Origin: JARICQ01 sp964428475
GTDB lineage: Bacteria; Bacillota; Clostridia; Tissierellales; Tissierellaceae
NCBI GenBank assembly: GCA_964428475.1
Contig: CAYRYO010000021.1
Coordinates: forward strand, 1 to 30,340
Length of the DNA stretch: 30,340 nt
Direction of reading: 5' to 3'
Part shown: in pieces, positions 1 through 8,364 of the stretch
Layout: the number at the start of each line of letters is the position of its first letter
Position numbering within the stretch: the stretch's first letter is position 1
Notes under the pieces: model-generated
What the model was told of the DNA's origin: nothing
Seen by the model: the letters and a program-made list of their open reading frames with translations, nothing else
The model's database searches: none
Program-made: the position numbers and the translations under genes

Positions 1-4
1 CTCT

Positions 5-964
5 TTATTTTAAAAGTTTTGCTACATCTTTTGCAAAGTATGAGATGATAATATCTGCACCTGCTCTTTTAATTGAAGTTAAGACTTCCATCATAGTTTC
101 TTCACCTACTATTCCCTCTTCTATAGCAGATTTTATCATAGAGTATTCTCCACTTACATTATAAGCAGCTATTGGTACATTGAAATTATCTTTTGTCCTC
201 CTTATTATATCTAAATATGACAGTGCAGGTTTTACTATTATTATATCTGCACCTTCTTCTATATCATATGCTATTTCTCTCATTGCTTCATCTGTATTTG
301 CCACATCCATTTGATAAGACTTTCTATCTCCACAGCTGGGTGCTGACTGTGCAGCTTGTCTAAATGGTCCGTAAAATGCTGAAGAGTATTTGGCACTATA
401 GCTCATTATTGGAAGAGTTTCATATCCATTTTGGTCAAGTATATTTCTTATATATCCCACTCTTCCATCCATCATATCAGAAGGTGCTAGCATATCTGCC
501 CCTGCTTCTGCATGGCTAATTGCAATTTTCCCAAGATATACGATTGTCTCGTCATTATTTACATAGCCATCTTCATCAAGTATCCCACAATGTCCGTGTG
601 AAGTGTATTCGCACATACATATATCTGTAACTATATACATCTGAGGATGCACCTTTTTAATAGCTTTTACTGCCCTTTGAATTATTCCATCATTTGCATA
701 GGCACCCGATCCTATTTCATCTTTTCCATTTGGTATTCCAAATAGCATTACCGAGTTTATTCCTAAATCAAGTAGCTCTTTTACTTCATCTATTACCCTA
801 TCTACTGAAAAGTGATAGACGCCTTTCATAGATGAGATTTCAGTTTTTATGTCTTTGCCTTCTACTATGAATAATGGATATATAAAATCATCTAAATCTA
901 TTTTGCTTTCTCTTACCATATTTCTTATTGTAGGATTTTTTCTAAGTCTTCTAGTTCTATTCAT
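5..964 (-). CDS. hemB: Porphobilinogen synthase (delta-aminolevulinate dehydratase)
   Basis: This enzyme condenses two 5-aminolevulinate molecules into porphobilinogen in the cytoplasm. The 319-residue length is normal for the family. Visible signatures are a cysteine-rich metal site (Cys116, Cys118, Cys126 in DICMCEYTSHGHCG), the active-site loop SYSAKYSSAFYGPFR with Lys192, and the Schiff-base lysine Lys245 in IIIVKPALSYLD. The cysteines suggest a zinc-type enzyme. The ATG is preceded by AAGGAG at 7 nt, and the gene overlaps the end of cobA-hemD by 8 bases, so it is translated as the last visible gene of the tetrapyrrole operon. The stop codon lies 4 bases from the window edge, so further operon members such as hemL could follow outside. 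Confidence 0.97.
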   Translation of the reverse strand: MNRTRRLRKNPTIRNMVRESKIDLDDFIYPLFIVEGKDIKTEISSMKGVYHFSVDRVIDEVKELLDLGINSVMLFGIPNGKDEIGSGAYANDGIIQRAVKAIKKVHPQMYIVTDICMCEYTSHGHCGILDEDGYVNNDETIVYLGKIAISHAEAGADMLAPSDMMDGRVGYIRNILDQNGYETLPIMSYSAKYSSAFYGPFRQAAQSAPSCGDRKSYQMDVANTDEAMREIAYDIEEGADIIIVKPALSYLDIIRRTKDNFNVPIAAYNVSGEYSMIKSAIEEGIVGEETMMEVLTSIKRAGADIIISYFAKDVAKLLK

Positions 965-2465
965 CTATATTCTCCTTTACAATCGTTTCTATTATTCCGT
1001 CTATTGTGTATGTAACAGCTTCATTATCTACACTGTATCCTGCTTTCACTATAGTATCTGTAGTGATAGGACCTATGGATATTATCTTGCCATTTTTAAA
1101 TACTTCATCTGCATTCTCTTCTAAAATTTCTTTGAAATTTGTAAATGTAGATGATGATGTAAATAAGAGGTGATAATCATCTAATTCTCTGATTATCTCT
1201 AGTATTTCATCTTTGCTGTTTTCTGTTTTTAATGTGTCATATATAGCTATCTCATCTACTGATGAGATTTTTTGAAGTTCATTTACTAGGATATCTCTGG
1301 CTATTTTAGCCCTAGGAATAAGCACATTATCTGACTGCTTTAGCTCTGGTAGAAGACTTTCTATTAGTTCTTCTCCTACAAATTCATCTGGCACCATATC
1401 TACTTTTATGCCGTATTTCTCTATAGCATTTTGTGTTTTACTTCCAACTGCAGCTATTCTAATCCCTGCCATATCCCTTATATCTCTTCCAAGTTCAAAA
1501 TATCTATTAAAAAACACTTTTACTCCATTTACGCTGGTAAATACTATATGAGAGTACAACTTTATATTTTTTATTGATTTATCTAATTTTATATTTGGCT
1601 TTATTTCTGCTATTTTTATAGTTGGAAATGATATTACATTGGCACCTAGTTGTTCCAATCTTTTAATGGTAGTGATAGCTGACCTTGCCTCTCTAGTAAT
1701 CACTATGTTCTTTCCAAATAGTGGTTTCTTTTCAAAGAAATTTAGCTTTTCTCTAAGGGCTACTACTTCTCCTACCACTATTAAACTCGGTGGTTTGATG
1801 TTTTCTCTCTTACTTATTTCATATATATCAGATAATTTACCTGTTAATGTCTTTTGTTTGCTTGTAGCTGCCCAATTGATTATAGCGGTGGGTGTTTCAG
1901 GATTTTTTCCATTTGCTATTAAGCTATTTGCTATATTTTCTAAATTCGAAACCCCCATCAAGAATACCAAAGTTCCATCTACATTTGCAAGTGCATTCCA
2001 ATTTAATTTATCGTCTTGGTCTTTTGTATGCCCTGTGATTACATGAAAGGAAGTAGCTATTCCTCTATGAGTAATGGGTATACCTGCATAGGCTAGTCCC
2101 CCTATAGCTGAGGTGATTCCTGGGACTTCTTCAAATTCTATGCCTCTGTCGTATAGATATTCTCCCTCTTCTCCGCCTCTTCCAAATACATAAGGGTCTC
2201 CGCCCTTAAGTCTAACTACTAGATTGCCCTCTTTGGCTTCCCTGTATAGGATTTCATTTATCTCGTCTTGTGTTTTTGTATGCACTTTTGGAGATTTGCC
2301 AACGTATATTAATTTTACATCTTCTTTTAATCCTCTTAGCATACTAGGATTAACAAGTCTATCATAGACTACTACATCTGCATTTTCAAGATAGTATTTC
2401 CCCTTTATAGTAAGTAATTCTGGATCTCCAGGACCTGCTCCTACTAAATATACTTTTCCCCTCAT
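957..2465 (-). CDS. cobA-hemD: Uroporphyrinogen-III C-methyltransferase / uroporphyrinogen-III synthase fusion
   Basis: This is a two-domain protein of 502 residues. Residues about 1-240 are an SAM-dependent uroporphyrinogen-III methyltransferase (GAGPGDPELLT near the N terminus, then VYDRLV, VRLKGGDPYVFGRGGEE and GIPITHRG). Residues about 248-502 are uroporphyrinogen-III synthase (HemD). The fusion closes the hydroxymethylbilane to uroporphyrinogen III step and sends product on to precorrin-2, hence siroheme or cobamide. Such CobA-HemD fusions are common in Clostridia. The ATG overlaps the hemC stop as ATGA and is preceded by AAGGAG at 8 nt, so translation is coupled. A bifunctional protein beside a precorrin-2 dehydrogenase suggests the operon serves siroheme or corrinoid synthesis more than protoheme. 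Confidence 0.95.
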   Translation of the reverse strand: MRGKVYLVGAGPGDPELLTIKGKYYLENADVVVYDRLVNPSMLRGLKEDVKLIYVGKSPKVHTKTQDEINEILYREAKEGNLVVRLKGGDPYVFGRGGEEGEYLYDRGIEFEEVPGITSAIGGLAYAGIPITHRGIATSFHVITGHTKDQDDKLNWNALANVDGTLVFLMGVSNLENIANSLIANGKNPETPTAIINWAATSKQKTLTGKLSDIYEISKRENIKPPSLIVVGEVVALREKLNFFEKKPLFGKNIVITREARSAITTIKRLEQLGANVISFPTIKIAEIKPNIKLDKSIKNIKLYSHIVFTSVNGVKVFFNRYFELGRDIRDMAGIRIAAVGSKTQNAIEKYGIKVDMVPDEFVGEELIESLLPELKQSDNVLIPRAKIARDILVNELQKISSVDEIAIYDTLKTENSKDEILEIIRELDDYHLLFTSSSTFTNFKEILEENADEVFKNGKIISIGPITTDTIVKAGYSVDNEAVTYTIDGIIETIVKENIDE

Positions 2466-3361
2466 CTATTCATCTCCTTAAGCATCTCTTGTCCGAGTTT
2501 TTGTCCTATTTTTTCTGCATCATTTATATGTCCCTTTATTGTTGTTTTCATAAGCACTTGTCCATCATCAGACCCCAAAAATCCCTCTAGATAGAGCTCA
2601 TCACCCTTTACAGTAGATCTTGCACCTACTGGTACTGTACAGCTTCCTCCAACTGCCTTTAAAAATGCTCTCTCTATTTTTGCTTGTATTTCTGTCTGTG
2701 GATGAGATATTTTTTTTAATGTGTCTTCTATTTCACTATCTCCCTCCCTTACTTCTATTGCCAGTATACCCTGACAAGGTGATGGTGAAAATTCATCTAC
2801 TTCTAGGTACTGAATTCTACCACTTAAATCTATACCCATTCTATTTATTCCAGCTACTGCTAGTATTATCGCATCTAGTTTTTCCGTGTCTATTTTCTTT
2901 ATTCTGGTTTGAATATTACCTCTTATTCCAACTACTTCTAAATCTGGTCTGATTTTTAATATTTGATATTTTCTCCTTTTGCTACCTGTTCCTATTTTAC
3001 CACCCACTGGAATATCATCTATAGTCTTGTATCCCTCTTTTAAAACAAGGGCATCTCTTGGATCTTCTCTTTTAGGTGTATAGGATAACTTTAGCCCATC
3101 TGGAAGTATACCTGGCATATCTTTCATACTATGTACAGCCATATCTATGCTGCCATCTAGCAGCTCTCTTTCTATTTCTTTTGTAAATATCTCTTTACCC
3201 CCTATTTTATCTATTGCTTTATCTAGTATTATATCTCCTCTAGTCTTTATTATCTTTATCTCACATTTTACATATGGATTTAAAGCCTCAATATCAGCTA
3301 TTACCATATTTGTCTGTCTAAGTGCTAATTCACTTCCTCTGCTACCCACTATTAACTTCAT
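2462..3361 (-). CDS. hemC: Hydroxymethylbilane synthase (porphobilinogen deaminase)
   Basis: The enzyme polymerises four porphobilinogens into hydroxymethylbilane. Family motifs are present: GSRGSELALRQ at the N terminus, HSMKDMP at residues 77-83, SPCQG near 195, and the cofactor-attachment cysteine Cys241 in GGSCTVPVG, which carries the dipyrromethane cofactor. A longer reading frame begins at 3388. I place the start at the ATG at 3361 because it has AGGAGA 6 nt upstream and the protein then begins MKLIVGSRG as is usual. With that start the gene begins one base after the stop of the upstream precorrin-2 dehydrogenase, giving 299 residues. Confidence 0.96.
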   Translation of the reverse strand: MKLIVGSRGSELALRQTNMVIADIEALNPYVKCEIKIIKTRGDIILDKAIDKIGGKEIFTKEIERELLDGSIDMAVHSMKDMPGILPDGLKLSYTPKREDPRDALVLKEGYKTIDDIPVGGKIGTGSKRRKYQILKIRPDLEVVGIRGNIQTRIKKIDTEKLDAIILAVAGINRMGIDLSGRIQYLEVDEFSPSPCQGILAIEVREGDSEIEDTLKKISHPQTEIQAKIERAFLKAVGGSCTVPVGARSTVKGDELYLEGFLGSDDGQVLMKTTIKGHINDAEKIGQKLGQEMLKEMNR

Positions 3362-3362
3362 A

Positions 3363-3983
3363 TCAATTCTCCTTGCTTTTATTATCAATATTTTCTCTGA
3401 ATTTTTTCAAACCATCTATATCTAGTTCCAATATTTTCTCCATTATTTGTCTCTTTTTATCTGGGTATTTTTTTATTATATTATATCTAACATCCTCTAA
3501 TACACTTAGATATTCAGCATCGTATTTTTTATAATTATCTCCCATTTCACTTCGTATCTTCTTGCTTAAATATGGAAAACTGCCTCCTGTTGATATTGAG
3601 ATAGTTAGATTGTCGTTTTTATAAATTGCAGGTGTGATAAAATCAGAACTTTCTCTACCATCTACATTGCTCCCAAGTATCTTATTTGATTTGCAATCTT
3701 TCATTATTTCCCTATTGATTTGTCTAGATGAAGTAGCTGCTATTACAAAAGATTTATCTAATATATATTTACAGTCGTATTCATCTGATATCAATATAAG
3801 CTTGCTTTCTCCATCATTATATTCTTCTTCCATATTCCTAAATTCATCTAAAAATTCAGGACTTACTATGCTTACTCTTCCACCAAATTCAAGCATAGCC
3901 TTAGCCTTTCTATATGCTATACTCCCGCCACCAACTATTAATATCAACTTGTCTTCTATATCTATCATCATTGGATAAAACAT
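3363..3983 (-). CDS. Precorrin-2 dehydrogenase / sirohydrochlorin ferrochelatase-like (CysG N-terminal, Met8 type)
   Basis: This is a 206-residue NAD(P)-binding protein of the siroheme synthase N-terminal family. It oxidises precorrin-2 to sirohydrochlorin and in some members also inserts iron. The dinucleotide-binding motif GGGSIAYRKAKAML is at about residues 18-31, and the family segment NREIMKDCK followed by the serine- and glycine-rich turn SISTGGSFPYLSKKIR is visible. It lies between hemA and hemC in the same operon and is nearly contiguous with both. AGGGGTG precedes the chosen ATG; two further ATGs lie a few codons downstream, so the exact start is uncertain by up to five residues. Ferrochelatase activity cannot be judged from sequence alone. 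Confidence 0.9.
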   Translation of the reverse strand: MFYPMMIDIEDKLILIVGGGSIAYRKAKAMLEFGGRVSIVSPEFLDEFRNMEEEYNDGESKLILISDEYDCKYILDKSFVIAATSSRQINREIMKDCKSNKILGSNVDGRESSDFITPAIYKNDNLTISISTGGSFPYLSKKIRSEMGDNYKKYDAEYLSVLEDVRYNIIKKYPDKKRQIMEKILELDIDGLKKFRENIDNKSKEN

Positions 3984-3992
3984 ATTTCACCC

Positions 3993-5225
3993 CTATATTT
4001 CAAATATTTTTTTAATGGCATTTATATATTCTTGTGAATCATTTTCATCTACTTGCTTTAAGGCCTTTATAGGCTCTCTTATAAACTGTTTGAGTGCGGA
4101 CATTATCATTTTATCTACTATCTTTTTATCTCTTTTATTTAAATCTACCTTCCTATCTATATATTCCATAGTATCTTCTTTTATTTGTATACATCTTTGA
4201 TTTAGAGATTTTATCATTGGATCTACATCTATACTCTTTATCCAATCTATATACTTTTCTACATCTGTATTTATTATATCTATTGCACGTCTTGATAATT
4301 CTTTTCTTCTAATTAAGTTTTCTTCTGATAATCTTTCTAAATCATCATTGTCATACAATACTATATTTTCCCTTGTTCCCACTTTCCAATCTACATCTCT
4401 GGGAAGTGCTAGATCTAGTATATATAGTTTTTCTTTTACTTCTGACATTTCCTCGTCTTTTATAATGGTATGTGGTGCTCCGGTTGCAGTAATTAGTATA
4501 TCTACATCCTTAAGTATCTTATATCTATCACTATATTCTATAGGTATAAGATCTTCAAACTCCTTGAATATTTCTTTCATCTTTCCATGACTTCTATTGG
4601 TTAAATATATAGCTTCTAATTCTCCTTCATTTAAATATTTGATTGCTAAGTTGCTCATCTTTCCTGCTCCTACTATAAGTGCCTTTTTACCTTTTAAGCT
4701 TTTCATCTCTTTTTTCAATAGGCCTATCCCTATATAGCTTGTAGATAGTGGAATTTCAGATATTTTTAATTGACTTCTTATCTTTTTACCTTCTGATATA
4801 GCGTCCATAAAAAGTCTATTGAGCACTTTCTTGCTAAATCCTAGCTTCATAGAAAATGTCATGGCTTCTCTTATTTGACCTAGTATTTGATCTTCTCCTA
4901 GCACCATAGAATCAAGTCCAGATGTTACCATATACAGATGTATTACTGTATCTTTCCCTCTCTTTTTAAATATATATTTATCTGCATTTTCAAATGCAAA
5001 ATAATCTTTATAAAAGTTTTTTACTTCTTCAATTGATTTTTCTATATTTTCACTTGCTATATAAATTTCACTTCTATTGCAAGTTGATATGATAACTGTT
5101 TCTTTTATTGATTTATCAAGTAATAAATCACTACTTTCTATTTTCATAGACTCTGTAAAAGAAAATCGTTCTCTTACTTCGATTGGTGATTTATTGTGAT
5201 TTATTCCAATTACCGCTATCTCCAT
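3993..5225 (-). CDS. hemA: Glutamyl-tRNA reductase
   Basis: This is the first committed enzyme of the C5 tetrapyrrole pathway. It reduces glutamyl-tRNA to glutamate-1-semialdehyde with NADPH. The catalytic cysteine is Cys49 in the motif STCNRSEIY. GLDSMVLGEDQILGQIREA and the NADPH-binding stretch KALIVGAGKMSNLAIKYL are both visible, followed by a C-terminal helical dimerisation domain. The 410-residue length is typical. It is the first gene of the operon. The ATG is preceded by a strong GGAGG, and the leader contains a palindrome described separately. In many bacteria this gene is the control point for haem supply, which makes the leader element worth attention. Confidence 0.96.
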   Translation of the reverse strand: MEIAVIGINHNKSPIEVRERFSFTESMKIESSDLLLDKSIKETVIISTCNRSEIYIASENIEKSIEEVKNFYKDYFAFENADKYIFKKRGKDTVIHLYMVTSGLDSMVLGEDQILGQIREAMTFSMKLGFSKKVLNRLFMDAISEGKKIRSQLKISEIPLSTSYIGIGLLKKEMKSLKGKKALIVGAGKMSNLAIKYLNEGELEAIYLTNRSHGKMKEIFKEFEDLIPIEYSDRYKILKDVDILITATGAPHTIIKDEEMSEVKEKLYILDLALPRDVDWKVGTRENIVLYDNDDLERLSEENLIRRKELSRRAIDIINTDVEKYIDWIKSIDVDPMIKSLNQRCIQIKEDTMEYIDRKVDLNKRDKKIVDKMIMSALKQFIREPIKALKQVDENDSQEYINAIKKIFEI

Positions 5226-5252
5226 TCTTTTCCTCCTGTTTTCCTTTTGTAA

Positions 5253-5269
5253 GTAAATATAATATTTAC
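5253..5269. promoter_or_regulatory. 17-bp perfect palindrome in the hemA leader, candidate operator
   Basis: GTAAATATAATATTTAC is a perfect 8-1-8 inverted repeat. It lies just downstream of the candidate -10, so it would overlap the start of the transcript. The inner 7-1-7 spacing resembles operators of the Fur/PerR/Zur family. PerR controls the hem operon in Bacillus subtilis, but the bases here match the Bacillus PerR box only in part, so the regulator is unidentified. Confidence 0.4.
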
Positions 5270-5276
5270 GATTTCA

Positions 5277-5305
5277 ATTATATCATTAATTACCTGTCTT
5301 TTAAA
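5277..5305 (-). promoter_or_regulatory. Candidate promoter of the hemA operon
   Basis: On the minus strand a perfect TATAAT (5277-5282) is preceded by TGA, forming an extended -10. A poor -35 (TTTAAA, 5300-5305) lies 17 nt further upstream. It sits about 50 nt ahead of the hemA start. This was assigned by eye from consensus only. Confidence 0.5.
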
Positions 5306-5364
5306 ATGAAATAACAATGTTTTACATAATATTATCGAATATATCTAATTACTTATACAAATAG

Positions 5365-5390
5365 ATATAGCCCTACTGAAAGGGCTATAT
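5365..5390 (-). terminator. Hairpin terminator after the questin-oxidase-like gene
   Basis: A perfect 10-bp stem (5365-5374 with 5381-5390) surrounds a 6-nt loop and overlaps the stop codon of the preceding minus-strand gene. The downstream sequence is only moderately T-rich, so it is a weak intrinsic terminator at best. Confidence 0.5.
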
Positions 5391-6386
5391 GGTATCTATT
5401 CTCTTTAATGTGGCTCTTTTTAAGTTTTTAACTGGATAGTTTTTGGAGATTTCGTGACAACTATATGCAAATTTAATATTATGTGAATCTTGAGATTCAG
5501 ATCCCAAACTCATGATATATTCCCATGAAAAGTCTACCCTATCTCTTTCCTTTAAGTGGAAATCTAATTCTCCTATTGTCATTAGATGTGTGATGATAGT
5601 TGTAGTAAGTATGTCTAGAGTGCTGTCAAAGTCATTATAATACTTCTCCAGGCCTAATAGAGCTTGTAAACCTGTAATACAATGCAGTATGATTATATTC
5701 CCGGTGTTTATATATATAGGTAGTAGCATGCTAAGGAGCGCCTCTACCTTTTCATCCTTATTCCCATCTATTACAAATCCCGCCTTTAAGTATTGGGGGC
5801 TAGTATACAATACTCTCATCTTTTTACCTATAGTCGTTTTATCTTGTATCAATGCATGTATTTTCTGATTGTGTATTAATCCTTCCATTTCTTCTATTAT
5901 ATCTTTGCCTTCTATCTTTCTGCTAAATACATCTGCTTGGCGATAGGCTGTTATATAGTATGAAGTAGCTCTTCTAACTTCATCTATTAGGTTTCTTTCA
6001 ATCCCATATCCCTCTATTGCATAATAAAGTCTAATGAGAGTATGGAATAAGCCTGAAGAAATTCCCAAACTATATCTATTTAAAATATCCGACACATATT
6101 CATCTATATTATCTTCTCTAATCTCATTTTGCAATATATCCAAAACCGATTCATACATCTCTCTTTTTCCTAAGCAATCCTCAATAGATTTACATTTTGG
6201 ATATTCTTGTCTAACAGGGTCCCACTTGGGCTTGTTTGTCTTGGTTTTGGTGAGCTTTTCTACTCTTCTTAAATTTCCTGTCATTTTATATAAGGCCATT
6301 TGCATCATAGGCAAATGATTTACTAGTTTATTCCTATACGGTGAGTACTTTTCTCCGCATTTATTGATTAAATTACCTATACTCAC
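5385..6386 (-). CDS. Questin-oxidase-like family protein (DUF4243 type)
   Basis: A soluble protein of about 333 residues that resembles the questin-oxidase-like family. I see its N-terminal helix-rich motif NHLPMMQMALYKM, the motif SSGLFHTLIRLYYAIEG, HCITGLQALLGL and the C-terminal DSHNIKFAYSCHEI. The fungal namesake is an oxygen-using ring-opening enzyme. That reaction is unlikely in an anaerobe, so the real function here is unknown. A longer frame opens at 6419 without a ribosome site. I chose the GTG at 6386 because AAAGGAGG precedes it by 8 nt. The gene follows the strong terminator of the formimidoyltransferase, so it needs its own promoter, which I could not identify in the short gap. 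Confidence 0.7.
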   Translation of the reverse strand: MSIGNLINKCGEKYSPYRNKLVNHLPMMQMALYKMTGNLRRVEKLTKTKTNKPKWDPVRQEYPKCKSIEDCLGKREMYESVLDILQNEIREDNIDEYVSDILNRYSLGISSGLFHTLIRLYYAIEGYGIERNLIDEVRRATSYYITAYRQADVFSRKIEGKDIIEEMEGLIHNQKIHALIQDKTTIGKKMRVLYTSPQYLKAGFVIDGNKDEKVEALLSMLLPIYINTGNIIILHCITGLQALLGLEKYYNDFDSTLDILTTTIITHLMTIGELDFHLKERDRVDFSWEYIMSLGSESQDSHNIKFAYSCHEISKNYPVKNLKRATLKRIDTI

Positions 6387-6431
6387 AGATAAAACCTCCT
6401 TTAAAAGCCCTATACCCATTTCAGACTAGAG

Positions 6432-6488
6432 AAAAACATAAAAAGAGAACTTCCAAAGCATTATCGGAAGTTCTCTTTTTATGTTTTT
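6432..6488 (-). terminator. Strong intrinsic terminator after the formimidoyltransferase gene
   Basis: A perfect 23-bp inverted repeat (arms 6432-6454 and 6466-6488, 11-nt loop) begins four bases after the stop codon of the upstream gene. The arms start and end in A/T tracts, so it provides an A-tract/T-tract hairpin that can terminate in either direction. Confidence 0.9.
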
Positions 6489-6491
6489 AAG

Positions 6492-7436
6492 TTACATAGT
6501 CATCAAATGATATTCTAATATTTGCTCCATGTCGTATTCTTCTAATCTTAGATAGTGTGCTAAGTTGTTTAGTAGGTATTCTAATTTTACTGGTCCTACT
6601 AATTCTGAACCTGTAACTGCTACTCCATATTTTTCTGCTTCTTGTTTTACAAATTCAAATGCTCTATACATTGGAGTCTTGCTACAATCAAATAAGTTCA
6701 TTGAAACTACTACTCCTTCTCTTTCTGGGAATTTGATTCCAACTGATCTAATAGTAGAGAATCCTCCACTTGGTCCTCTAAGTGCTTTGGAGATTTTTTT
6801 AGCTACTGCTACATCTTCTGTATTTAAGAATATATTATATGCTGTAAGTCCTTCCATATCAGCTGATACTATTGTAGCACCAAGCTTGTCTGATAGTAGT
6901 CCGTCTTTACTTAAGTCTGGTTTTCTTGCTTCATATTCGTCTTTTCTTGCTGCATCCTCTTTTGTTTCTTTTAGAAGGTCTCTAAGTCCTTCATATTGTC
7001 CTTTTCTAATAAAGGAAATTGATGCTTTTTCTTCTGTCTTTGCATTTTCTCCTGAGAAGAATACTGGTACTCCGTGTTTTTCATGTATTTCATTTCCTAT
7101 TTCTTCTGCTAATACTTTTACTTCATCAAGTGTTATGTTTCTGAATGGGAATAGAGGGATTGTATCTTGAGCACCTATTCTTGGATGTGATCCTTCTTGC
7201 TCTGTCATATCAATTAATTCATATGATTTAGCTGCCATATCAAGTAGAGCTTGTTTTAATGGTGCTGGTTCTCCAAGCATTGTAAGCACTGTTCTGTTAA
7301 AATCATGTTCTGGCTCTACACTGATTAGTTTAACACCTTCACGGTTTTTAATCGTAGCTGCTATAGCATCTATGACGTCTTGTCTTCTACCATCACTAAA
7401 ATTAGGTACTGCTAAAATGTACTTTTTTTGATCCAT
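6492..7436 (-). CDS. ftcD: Glutamate (or glycine) formimidoyltransferase
   Basis: This enzyme transfers a formimino group from formiminoglutamate, or formiminoglycine in purine fermenters, to tetrahydrofolate in the cytoplasm. The 314-residue protein carries only the transferase half of FTCD. The N-terminal subdomain spans about 1-180 with the motif EGSHPRIGAQDTIPLFPF, whose His84 matches the catalytic histidine of the family. The C-terminal subdomain runs from about 184 to 300 (GATIVSADMEGLTAYNIFL, KALRGPSGGFSTIRSVGI). No cyclodeaminase domain is fused. No histidine-degradation gene lies nearby, whereas xanthine dehydrogenase, a purine permease and ring hydrolases do, so formiminoglycine from purines is the more likely donor. 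That preference is inferred from context. AGGAGG precedes the ATG. Confidence 0.9.
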   Translation of the reverse strand: MDQKKYILAVPNFSDGRRQDVIDAIAATIKNREGVKLISVEPEHDFNRTVLTMLGEPAPLKQALLDMAAKSYELIDMTEQEGSHPRIGAQDTIPLFPFRNITLDEVKVLAEEIGNEIHEKHGVPVFFSGENAKTEEKASISFIRKGQYEGLRDLLKETKEDAARKDEYEARKPDLSKDGLLSDKLGATIVSADMEGLTAYNIFLNTEDVAVAKKISKALRGPSGGFSTIRSVGIKFPEREGVVVSMNLFDCSKTPMYRAFEFVKQEAEKYGVAVTGSELVGPVKLEYLLNNLAHYLRLEEYDMEQILEYHLMTM

Positions 7437-7536
7437 TTTTATTCCTCCTAGTAATTTTGTAATATTTTGTGTCTTCTACATCATAATTCTACCACATTTT
7501 TTATTCTTTTTCTCTCTTTTGCTACAAGTATATTAT

Positions 7537-7570
7537 ATAACAATCTTTATGTTTTTAATTTGATTGTTAT
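7537..7570 (-). terminator. Inverted repeat at the end of yqeB
   Basis: Perfect 9-bp arms (7537-7545 and 7562-7570) with a 16-nt AT-rich loop overlap the yqeB stop codon. No T-tract follows, so it is a partial terminator or processing site at most. The following gene ftcD has no clear promoter and may be read through. Confidence 0.35.
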
Positions 7571-8364
7571 TGTGATAGCTTGGTTTTTGCATACATCATG
7601 GCCTCTAATACTCCGCCAGCTACCGCTCTTGCTTTATCTGATATTGTATTAGTATATTCTACTATTCCTCTAGGGTCTATATCCCCTATTTTCATTCCAT
7701 TTTTTACATATAGTCCTTCTTTTATAAGCCCCCGAATAACCCCATCTATCTTTGCGGGCACTTCAGAATCACCTGTCCTACATATTATATCTCCAGACTT
7801 AACCATATCTCCTATCTGGTGATAGTTTTTTACTACCCCTTGTCCTAAAGCTCTTATTACTCTTTCTTCTGTGTACCCTATTATGTTCCCTGGAATTCCA
7901 GTATTTTCTATTGCACTTCCATTTTCAATTACAGTTCCCAGATAATGACCTCTATTTGTCTCTACTACAAAATCAACATCCACGCCTGCTTGAAATCCAG
8001 GACCTGCTGCTATGGTAATTGGTGCCATATGCCTATTTGTTCCTAGGTTCTTTTTGGCAAGTATGCTATCTACTACTGAAATTGGTTTTATTTTACATAT
8101 TAACTCTGCCTTTTCATCAATAAGTACAGGTATAGCTCCATCCTCAATAATGCTATAGGCTTCTTGTAAATTGTTTGCAAATACAGCCTTGACACCTTCT
8201 ACTTCTATTTCTCCACTGTATATAGCTTCAGAAAAGGATACCTTTCTTCTGATACTTGTAGGCTTTTCTATATCGACTACTATAATCTTATATCCAGCCC
8301 TAAAAAGCCTATGACCTATTCCAGTAGCTATATCTCCCCCACCTCTTAATACAACTATATCCAC
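7567..8364 (-). CDS. yqeB: Selenium-dependent molybdenum hydroxylase accessory protein YqeB (EF2563 family)
   Basis: This 265-residue protein belongs to the EF2563/YqeB family, which co-occurs with selenium-requiring molybdenum hydroxylases that use a labile selenium cofactor rather than selenocysteine. Its exact activity is not settled. An N-terminal Rossmann-like glycine-rich segment, VLRGGGDIATGIGHRLFRAGY, is obvious, followed by the family segment AAGPGFQAGVDVDFVVETNRGH. The start codon is GTG at 8364, inside the end of mocA, with a 10-base overlap, so translation is probably coupled. It is the third of three accessory genes (yqeC, mocA, yqeB) downstream of the hydroxylase subunits. Together they identify the hydroxylase as the selenium-dependent type. 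Confidence 0.88.
   Translation of the reverse strand: MDIVVLRGGGDIATGIGHRLFRAGYKIIVVDIEKPTSIRRKVSFSEAIYSGEIEVEGVKAVFANNLQEAYSIIEDGAIPVLIDEKAELICKIKPISVVDSILAKKNLGTNRHMAPITIAAGPGFQAGVDVDFVVETNRGHYLGTVIENGSAIENTGIPGNIIGYTEERVIRALGQGVVKNYHQIGDMVKSGDIICRTGDSEVPAKIDGVIRGLIKEGLYVKNGMKIGDIDPRGIVEYTNTISDKARAVAGGVLEAMMYAKTKLSQ

Noticed and set aside
1639..2046. 135-codon plus-strand open frame
   Set aside because: It lies wholly antisense to cobA-hemD and has no family features.
6565..7170. 201-codon open frame on the plus strand
   Set aside because: It is antisense to the clearly recognisable formimidoyltransferase, has a serine/leucine-rich shadow composition and no ribosome site.
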